Below, in pieces: positions 56,816-64,000 of a stretch of DNA of 64,000 bases (positions within the stretch are counted from its first letter, which is position 1; the number at the start of each line of letters is the position of its first letter). This DNA comes from Pleurostoma richardsiae (lineage: Eukaryota > Ascomycota > Sordariomycetes > Calosphaeriales > Pleurostomataceae). Under the pieces are notes generated by a model. The model saw only the letters and a list, made by a program, of their open reading frames with translations, searched no databases and had not been told where the DNA came from. The stretch covers positions 558,001 through 622,000 of the forward strand of contig JANBVO010000004.1 of assembly GCA_030052745.1 (NCBI GenBank), read 5' to 3'. Made by a program: the position numbers and the translations under genes.

Positions 56816-58367
56816 GGCAGGGAGAAGGAAGCCTGGGTGGCCTGGTTCAGTGTTGAGAGGGGCAGCTACGGCGGTGGTGCAACGAAGCGGCATCGAATGA
56901 GGAGCCTTCAAGGGACGGCCTGAGTCGTGGTTCACGAGAGAAAAAAAGGAGGGATAGACGGTGGCACGGGAACCGTCTGCTAGCGATTTGGTCAGGAGGG
57001 AGGAAGCCGCCCGGCTCTTTGGCAAACCACACCTCCTGGCGACCTCTTCGCACACTGCATGGGCTGGGCTTTGGAGGCAGCCGGCGGCCGCTTTCGCTGA
57101 TTTCGGATCTCTGTCTTCTCTTTCCCCACGTTACGCGCGCGCTCCGTTTTCCCGTTTGATATCCCATAATTTTCCTTTCCCATCACGAGACGAGATGACT
57201 ACGAGAGACCCCGAGGAGAGATTAGCTAGCTAGCCAGGCTTCCGACCTCTTCCCATCTTCCCCCTCCTAACTAACCCCCCTTGTCTGCATCGCCCTCTCC
57301 TCGGCCGAGAGCAGTAGTAGATAGCCTCGAAAAAAATGCTTGTTTCTTTCCATAGATCCGGCACACGGCGGTCCAGTTACTGCGCCAAAGGATGAGAGCG
57401 GGTAGGGTTGTTAGCATTAGTTCGGCCATAGAATTGCATCTGTCTTCTGGTCTCCTGTCGAGGCTTGTGATCTCCGTGTCTCATCCCCTCGTATCGGGTG
57501 CAAGCATTGACTGGCTGTTTGGATTGCCTCCTATGGTGTCATCGATAGCTGCTCTGGGGAGCAAACGACGCCTGTTCCTGTTTAAGACATGATCAGACTT
57601 CAGATGGAAAGCCTTATGTCTGCCTAATACTTATTCACCACGGCGACAGGCGACACATAGACATTGTTAGAAGGATATCCTGCTGTAATGGAATCATCTG
57701 AAGTCGGATGGTCTAGTGGTTAGCATCGTCCTCGTTCTTACATGTTCTACTGGTGGTGCGAGGATGCCACCCGACAGTCTGGCGGACGTTGGTTCGAGCC
57801 TTGCCCGGACTCGCGACTTACTGCCCGGACTCACTTTTTTTGCTCCTTTTCCAACCTTCCCTTTTGCTTTCTGGGCTCTTCTTCTCTTCCCATTGCCCAA
57901 GAAGATCACTCGAGGACGACCTTAGATAAGATGATGATGCCTACTACTACAGTAATGCGGCGGGAACTCGTCTGGGCACAGAATATCTGCGGGAGTCTCT
58001 ATCTCATGAAGACTGCCTCGGTATGTATATGCTACTTCAGAGGGCCTATTCAACCTCTTTGAATCGATATACAACAAGTTGTCAGGTGCCATGATGCCTA
58101 TATATCAAGTCTATTGTTCTATAACTCTCCGTGCTTGATTCATCCCAAACACCACCAACATCTAGTCTATCCTACGATTTCTGCTTCACACTTGTGTAGA
58201 TCTACGCACATGTGCTCCATCTCACTCTCTTGCAATATCATCCCCCCCAAAAAAAACCTGTCAGAGCGTCCACATCCATCTTCCCGTCCCCCTTCCCCAT
58301 TCTTCTCCTTCCTCTCCTCTTCCCGCTCGCCTTCCTGATGGGTACTCTTATCCACACACCTTCGCCT
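56816..58367. other. Intergenic SOL to MFS transporter, holds a tRNA-like unit
   Basis: Shared 3' flank of two convergent genes. Only the Pol III-like element at 57702-57841 is notable. Confidence 0.5.
57702..57841 (+). ncRNA. tRNA-like Pol III unit, degenerate or intron-containing
   Basis: An A-box-like TGGTCTAGTGG (57709-57719), as in Glu/Gln/His tRNAs, is followed by a perfect 5-bp stem CCTCG/CGAGG (57730-57734 with 57759-57763), a B-box-like GGTTCGAGCC (57791-57800) and a T7 terminator (57835-57841). The acceptor and T stems pair poorly, the anticodon loop is 24 nt, and the 3' side holds two copies of TGCCCGGACTC. A tRNA pseudogene or tRNA-derived element is more likely than a working tRNA. 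Confidence 0.4.
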
Positions 58368-60550
58368 CTACTTCCCCACCCTCCTCTCCCTAACCAGCAG
58401 GCTCGCCCCCAGCGCCAGCGCCAGCGGCGCCGCGCACGCCGCGAACACCGTGACCGTCGCGGCCCTGTAGCACGCGCGCACGGCGCGCGCGGCCGCCGGC
58501 TCCAGCGTGCGGATGTAATCCAGGCTCTCGCGGACGCGCTCCTCGACGCGGCGGGCCTCCTCCCCGCTGCCCAGCCGGGCGGCGAGCTGCGCGCGCAGGA
58601 CCTGCTGCAGCACGGCGGACGCGAGCGAGATGCCGATGGAGGAGCCCAGGCTGCGGAAGAGGTAGCTGCAGGCGATGACGACGGCGGCGTCGGCGCGGGG
58701 GGCGTTGGAGATCAGGGCCACGAGGGTGGTTGTTATGCCTGTATAGTTGTGTAGGACGTCAGCGAGTGCGGGAGGAGGATAGAAGATGAGAGAGCACTGT
58801 TGACATGCGATGCGCGAGTGTATGTCTCGCCTGGCGAAAGGGATCGGAAATGACGAAGGAAGTGAGGTGACCTACCGGCTCCAGTACCCGTGGCCACCGA
58901 AGCCAGGGCAAAAGTCGAGCCGATCTTGGAGTCGACGAGCCCGCCGGTGAACATCACGAGCGGCACCACGCTGAAGAGCAGCAGCGCGAAGGCCGCGACC
59001 GTGATCCAGTAGTACCTCCCGGTCCGCTTGATCACGTACCCGGACCCCACCGACGCCGACACCCCCGCGATGCTGCCCGGGATGAGCAGCAGGCCCGCCT
59101 GGACGGCCGACAGCCCGTCGACGGCCTGGTACGCGAGGGGCAGGAAGAACAGGATGGGCATCTGGCCGCCCACTCCGAAGAAGTTGGCCAGGTAGCAGGC
59201 GAACAGCGAGCGGTCGAGGATGACGTGCCCGGGGGCGAAGGGGTGGGAGGCGACCTTCATCTCGACGAGGAGGAAGGCGAGGAACAGGGCGGGCGAGACG
59301 GCGAGGGGGATGATGGTGGATAGGCGCGACCAGCCGTTGTTGCTGCCGCTGTCGAGGCCGAGGAGGAGGCACAGCACGGCGGAGACGAGCACGAAGGCGC
59401 CGAGGAAGTCGACCTTGGCGAGCTTGGAGCGCCAGTGCGAGTGGTCGGTCTGTGGGAGGTGCAGGACGAGCTGCACTGTAATGAAGGCGAGGACGACGAA
59501 GGGGACCTGGCCAAGGAAGGACCTTGTCAAGGGTTAGTCTTCGTGTCGCTTCCGACCATCACATAAAGGATGTGTGGCTCGTGAGAAGGGTGGGAGGCTC
59601 AAGTATGAGCTCACCCCCGGGATGACGTAGTATAGCATCAAGGATAGAGACAGAAAAGACACTCACCACCTCCATCCGACGTTCTCGGCCAGAAGACCAC
59701 CAACAGGTGCTCCAGTGGCCGTCCCAGCAGCAAAGATGATGTTCAGGTACCCCTGCCAGATGCCTCGATCCCGCAGCGGGATGATGTCCGTCAGCAGAAT
59801 GGACACAACGGCATTCATGCCTCCTCCGCCGATGCCTGCCACGGCCCTTGCAATGATGAGCTGTAACATGGACTGGGCGAGGCCGCAGCCCAGGCTGCCG
59901 AGTGCGAACATGACATAGGCGAAGAGCAGGCATTCCTTGCGACCGAAAATGTCGCTCAGCTTGCCGTAGAGAGGCTGACAGCTGGTCAAGGTCAGGAAAT
60001 ACCTACGATTCTGTGGTCAGTGAATGAAGGAATTGAGACATTGACACCCTCGACGACATGAGGAACTCACGCTGTGGCGATCCAACTCGTGCTGTTGAGG
60101 GCATGGAGGTCGCTCCCAATCTTGGCATATGTCGCGACTGCCAGTAGCTGGTCCAGCGCGCAGAGGAAGACCTGGCCAGTTCGAGCTTCTTTAGCGACGG
60201 AATGGTTCTGAGGGTGCAACAAGTGCAGGACATCAGTAGAATGCTCTATTACTTACACCAATGCCTATCGCCGGCAGGAGAATGTGCATTTTGGCGGCCA
60301 TCTCCGGGATCCCTTCCCGGCTGACCTCATCTTCCTCCGCGCCAGGGCCCAGACCCGCGCCGGCATCAGGGCCGGCCTCGGAGGCATCCAGGACCTCGCC
60401 GGCCGTGCTGGAGCTCGCCGAGTCGTCGAACGTCCCATTGCCGGCCTTCACGATTTTTGCATCGTCAGGCTGGGCTGCGGGCGGTCCGAGGAGGGGGCTC
60501 GTCTCGCCGGCCTCGGTTGAGCCGGCGTTGCGGATCTCGTCTTCTGCCAT
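58368..60550 (-). CDS. MFS transporter, fnx1/VBA-type (DHA2-like)
   Basis: A 582-residue transporter from five exons in transcript order: 60550-60257, 60171-60071, 60002-59667, 59522-58876 and 58738-58368. The first 85 residues are an acidic cytosolic tail with a dileucine signal ETSPLL (residues 16-21). About 14 membrane segments follow. MFS landmarks are ALDQLLAVATYAKIGSDL, the motif A loop GKLSDIFGRKECLL, ARAVAGIGGGGMNAVVSI, and motif C-like AAGTATGAPVGGLLAENVGW. The sequence resembles fission yeast fnx1/fnx2 and budding yeast Vba proteins, which load basic amino acids into the vacuole by proton exchange; the dileucine signal agrees with a vacuolar site. A drug exporter of the same superfamily is the alternative. 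Exon 5 is very Ala/Arg-rich. Confidence 0.9.
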
Positions 60551-60720
60551 TGCTGCGGGGTTCGAGGTCTCTCTATAAGATATAGAAGTCTACGATCACA
60601 CTCCGGAGCTGCCTACACCCGAGACAACAAATCACGACGTCCTCGTGTGATACGAGGACACCAGTAAAGAAGTACAGACTAGAGAGAGTTCGAAGTCCGC
60701 CGTTCAACAAAGACGAAAGA

Positions 60721-60740
60721 CGTTGGACGTTGGACGTTGA
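60721..60740. repeat. Short tandem repeat of CGTTGGA
   Basis: Nearly three copies of a 7-bp unit, about 170 bp upstream of the MFS start. Confidence 0.8.
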
Positions 60741-61250
60741 GGCGGATTGCTAATCTTAGCGGCCGGCGAACACCCGCGTCCGTCCGCCGCCGCGGCGCCC
60801 GGCATGCAGCGAGGCGTTTGCGCCAACGCGGAAGGAGGATCACGCATAGCTGCAGACGGTATCAGTTGGCTGCGGGGACCGGGTTCGAGGTTCGCCGCCA
60901 AAAGATAGGAGGCGCCCGAGAGGCCGAGGTTGTCGATAAGGAGTCTTCACTTTGCTACGGAGACGACTATCTCCGGTGTTGCGCCACCTCGAACCTGATC
61001 TCGTCTTATCGTATGGGAAGATAGCGAGTGTACTTGTCCTCGCAGGATCCCGGCAACAGCAGCTACAGCGGCCAGGCAGGGTCTTCAGCCTGGCCGCCTT
61101 CAACAGACGGGGAGGGGCAAGTGGCGCAATATGGCTAAAGTTGACGGCAGTTGACATCGCGGCATCGGAGTATGCAAGATGTCCGCGACGAGCGAGCGAG
61201 AGAGCCCACCTGTGTGCCCACGGTCGTGTGTCTAATCTCCCACGATTAAC

Positions 61251-61273
61251 ATCCCGCGATCCCGCGATCCCGC
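61251..61273. repeat. Short tandem repeat of ATCCCGCG
   Basis: Nearly three copies of an 8-bp unit within the divergent promoter region. Confidence 0.8.
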
Positions 61274-61434
61274 AGGCGTGGAGCCGTTTTCTGTCTCTGG
61301 TTCTTAAAATGGTCTCGGCTACACGCTTCGGGGTCCAGCTCGTTTCCATGCAGGTCCCCGATGCACTGTCGCGCCTCGCCGCATGAGCCGGCGAAGGGGG
61401 GCCGGCCAATTGGTGGAGGGAGGCTGCGACAGGT

Positions 61435-61764
61435 CTATGATTGATGTCTTTCTTGGTCGATTTGTTTTAACAGGACAGTTTCACTGCGGCGTACAATAAC
61501 TGCATCAGCCTCGTAGAACAGAACAATACGAGACAGACCCTGCGCGTCAGCTCCTATATCGCCCGGTCCTGCACTGCTTGGATCGGCTGCAGTGTGAGGT
61601 TCATGCTGCAGAGGCGATCCCTCAGTCCCGGGTTTGACCCTCTCGAAGGACGCGAGGCTCGCCAACGTTTGCTGGAAAGGGGCAAGCCAGCTGCCAGGCG
61701 TGCCGAACAGCAGAAGAACGCCCGCAGCAAGCCTGAACAGTAATGCTGCTGTCTGAGACAGCAT
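61435..61764 (-). CDS. Possible small secreted or membrane protein, doubtful
   Basis: A 109-codon ATG frame with a hydrophobic N-terminus (MLSQTAALLFRLAAGVLLLF) that could be a signal peptide, then a polar tail. I do not recognise a family, and an overlapping minus frame upstream (61622-62032) is as long. It may be chance. Confidence 0.2.
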   Translation of the reverse strand: MLSQTAALLFRLAAGVLLLFGTPGSWLAPFQQTLASLASFERVKPGTEGSPLQHEPHTAADPSSAGPGDIGADAQGLSRIVLFYEADAVIVRRSETVLLKQIDQERHQS

Positions 61765-62838
61765 CAGATGGTTGCAGGGGTGCGCCTAACGCCAGGTGAA
61801 CCGGCAACCGGGGAAAACGCGCTATTCCTGTCCACCCTCCCTGCGCTGATCGGAATGCATCCAAGCGTTGGAAGTCTCCTTCGGGTGCTATGAGACGCAA
61901 AGCCCCCGTGGCTGGGGAAAGGGTCTCCTCGGAACTTTCCCTGCAGTAGCTTCTCGGCGTGCTGTCACACGCGTAACCCGCGTCTTGCTCGCTCTCAGAG
62001 AGAGAGGCGTAACTGACCGTAGGATATGGCAAATCTCCCCTGATACCGCCTGCGGGCTCACAAGCTTACACGGCATCTTGTTCGACCGTCTGACCGAGTG
62101 CTTCCCTTCCTCATAACTCGCCTGACCAGCTCCTTACTGGCTGCGAACCTGTGACGAGCTGTTAAGAGTCTGTAAATCCGCAAATCCCTGAACAATCTCC
62201 CCCCTCCCCAAGTTCCCCGGCGGCGTTCTTCTTCGGCACGCTAGAGCTGTTAGAGCCAAGCCGTCATACCCAGGTGGCCCTGGCTTCCCCTGGCCTTATG
62301 ACGGAGTTTGCGTGCACAAGTCAGGCGTGGTGAGGCGGGCTTGATTCTTTGACCGGTGGCTGTTTCAGGCCGACAGGGGTGGACAGGGTAAACGTCAGTA
62401 GGATCGATCTCTTAATTTGGGCGCAGCTCCAATGAGAGCCGCTAAAGAGAGCGAAAAAAACAAGCAGCCGGGCGAAGCATCCACATGCCGGTACCTGGCA
62501 TTGAGCTGCCTCGCGTCCCTTAAAGAGCACGGGGTGGCCCTGGGATGCCGCGCGGGAGTCGAACAAGGCCCGGCTGCCGACATCTTCCCCGATCCCACTC
62601 GTTGAAATCTACCTGCAACATCAGATGCGGGCCTTCTGTCGTCCTCTGCATGCATTAAGGAGCAGAGGCAGGTTTGCCCGGGTTGCTGACCACTCTCTTT
62701 AAGCCAGCCAGCCAATATCTTGCCTCCCCCGACGCTTACACCGGGGCACGTATGATACCATCTCTCCTGACACATTCGCTCCTTCGTGCTACGCCTCATT
62801 CAGCCGAATAGGGGGCCCGAGTGCGTATATTGAGCATC

Positions 62839-64000
62839 ATGGAGACAGCGACCCTCCAACCCCCTAAAACGGGGCGCTCCCGCTTCTCCAAGGCGCTGCC
62901 TGCTCCGCCGCCGTCGTTTGAGACCGAGGAGAAGAAGAGTTATACTGCTGCGTTTCCTGCTAGAAAAGCATCTCTCCCTACTGCTCCTCCAGCGCCGCCT
63001 GCACCACCGCCCAAGTCGTTGATCACCACCATGTCGAAGCCTCCAGACTCACCTCTCCCTCCTTTGCCGCCAAAGCCCGCTGGTGCTGGGCCTCCACCAG
63101 TCATGGCGATCCCCAGGCGCCCGGTGGGCAGCCCACCGCCACCTGCCGAGCCGTCGCCAGTCGGGTCGATTTTAAGCTTACTCTCGGCTTACTCCAACTC
63201 GTCCTCCGAGTCCAACCCAGCATCCTCCGGCGGGACCGCGAGCACCAAGGCCTCGGAACCGGCGGCGTCGCCGAAGAAGGAGGACCCCAAGAGCACAGGT
63301 GCTCCCAGCCCGCTGTCGCTGTCGCTGTCGTCGCCGGCGACCAGCGAGCCACGCCCAAAGACGGCACAGGGGGTGTCACAGCAAAGCGCTGCCGTGCAAG
63401 AGCGAAGCCTCCCCCTTCCCCCTCCCCCGCTGCCACTGAAGGATGCTCGGCGGCCGCAGACTCCGGTAGAGTCGAAGCAGTCGCCCGCCCAGCAACCGCA
63501 ACAGCAACCGGATGATCCGGTATCGAAATCCACGCCACTGACGAACCAGTCACCGCCGCGGCCACAGATCTGGAGACGGAGGTCGCTCAAGGCGGAGAAG
63601 GCCCTCCCCGAACTCAAGCTCGCGTCGAGCCATGGTTCTACTGCCTCCTCGCAGCCACCGAAGCTGCAGGAACAGGCAAGTGTGACCGACTCATTGTCCG
63701 CCCTCGCGCCGCCTCAGGCCGCATTCACCTCGACGTCTCCGGCGCCTTCAGCATTAGCGCGGGTCTTGAACGGCCTGCCCGGGAGGAACATCAGGCCGGC
63801 GGGCGGCTCCAAGGAGCCTTCACCGCTGCCCTCAGCAAAAAGTGAGGCGGTGAGTCCGCTGCCAGGACGCGGTGCCAAACCAACAACTACAACAAGCGAT
63901 CCTGCAACCGAATCCGGTGACATGGGCGGCAAGGTGTCCAAGATCGGCGGCAAGATTAGCCGCAAGGAAGCAACAGCGCAATACGAAGCGCGCGAAAGGA
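62839..64000 (+). CDS. Proline-rich protein, 3' end outside window
   Basis: An open frame of 387 codons from the ATG at 62839 to the right edge, without a stop. The product (begins METATLQPPKTGRSRF) is rich in Pro, Ser and Ala with polyproline stretches (PPAPPAPPPKS, PLPPLPPKP, LPLPPPPLPL) that suit SH3 or profilin binding. Conserved-looking islands sit between them: SILSLLSAYSNSSSES, PPRPQIWRRRSLKAEK, and VLNGLPGRNIRPAG, then KVSKIGGKISRKEAT at the edge. I recall filamentous-fungal hypothetical proteins with the same IWRRRS and LPGRNIRP islands but no assigned function. A folded domain may follow beyond the edge. The unbroken 1.16 kb frame and its motif-like islands argue that it is a real gene. 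Confidence 0.8.
   Translation, partial: METATLQPPKTGRSRFSKALPAPPPSFETEEKKSYTAAFPARKASLPTAPPAPPAPPPKSLITTMSKPPDSPLPPLPPKPAGAGPPPVMAIPRRPVGSPPPPAEPSPVGSILSLLSAYSNSSSESNPASSGGTASTKASEPAASPKKEDPKSTGAPSPLSLSLSSPATSEPRPKTAQGVSQQSAAVQERSLPLPPPPLPLKDARRPQTPVESKQSPAQQPQQQPDDPVSKSTPLTNQSPPRPQIWRRRSLKAEKALPELKLASSHGSTASSQPPKLQEQASVTDSLSALAPPQAAFTSTSPAPSALARVLNGLPGRNIRPAGGSKEPSPLPSAKSEAVSPLPGRGAKPTTTTSDPATESGDMGGKVSKIGGKISRKEATAQYEARER

Larger units (their letters stand above)
60551..62838. other. 2.3 kb divergent promoter region
   Basis: No firmly supported gene between the MFS transporter and the proline-rich protein. Two short tandem repeats occur (60721-60740 and 61251-61273). A small minus frame at 61435-61764 is listed separately. 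Confidence 0.5.

Noticed and set aside
62545-62580. GTTCGACTCC on the minus strand resembling a tRNA B box
   Set aside because: No matching T stem, A box or terminator.
1-64000. Biosynthetic gene cluster, transposon or CRISPR-like array
   Set aside because: No PKS, NRPS or terpene synthase, no transposase or reverse transcriptase motifs, no spaced direct repeats; gene content is mixed housekeeping.

Overview
The window is nuclear DNA of a filamentous ascomycete (Pezizomycotina), most likely a sordariomycete. The evidence is monocistronic genes with short GT-AG introns (about 50-100 bp), GC-rich codon use, and families typical of filamentous fungi: PalB calpain, a DUF1996-WSC secreted protein, a DUF2985 membrane protein, a TPR-MYND-SET protein and the fungal-type large 2OG-oxygenase-like protein. 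I see no operons, no phage, no CRISPR, no recognisable transposon and no AT-rich repeat block. All exon models were read by eye from splice sites, reading frame and remembered family alignments.

Layout. 1-16 kb: the 3' part of a ferric reductase (FRE) gene, a 2OG-Fe(II) oxygenase-like protein (7 exons), a Yippee zinc protein, an SLC35F6-like transporter, a DUF2985 membrane protein, tRNA-splicing endonuclease subunit SEN15 and a zinc alcohol dehydrogenase (8 exons). 15.7-20.7 kb is a 5 kb gene-free stretch leading into a C2H2 transcription factor. 23-29 kb: PalB/RIM13 (ambient-pH signalling), the peroxisomal ATP carrier ANT1/PMP47 and ribosomal protein eL29. 31-41 kb: the RNA-binding SAM protein VTS1, TFIIIC TPR subunit TFC4/Sfc4 and a membrane-anchored double amidohydrolase. 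41.3-45.5 kb is gene-free. 45.5-64 kb: a DUF1996-WSC wall protein, a SET-MYND protein, a PHO13-type HAD phosphatase, 6-phosphogluconolactonase, a tRNA-like Pol III-type relic, an MFS transporter of the fnx1/VBA type and the 5' part of a proline-rich protein that runs off the window.

The genes are mostly unrelated housekeeping and accessory functions; this is not a biosynthetic cluster. The most interesting points are a 2OG-oxygenase-like protein that appears to have lost two active-site residues, an amidohydrolase built from two tandem halves of which the second has lost its N-terminal metal motif, an in-frame alternative first exon or uORF on the transcription factor, a run of 18 G directly after the SET gene's stop codon, a degenerate tRNA-like unit, and several introns that are a multiple of three without stops.
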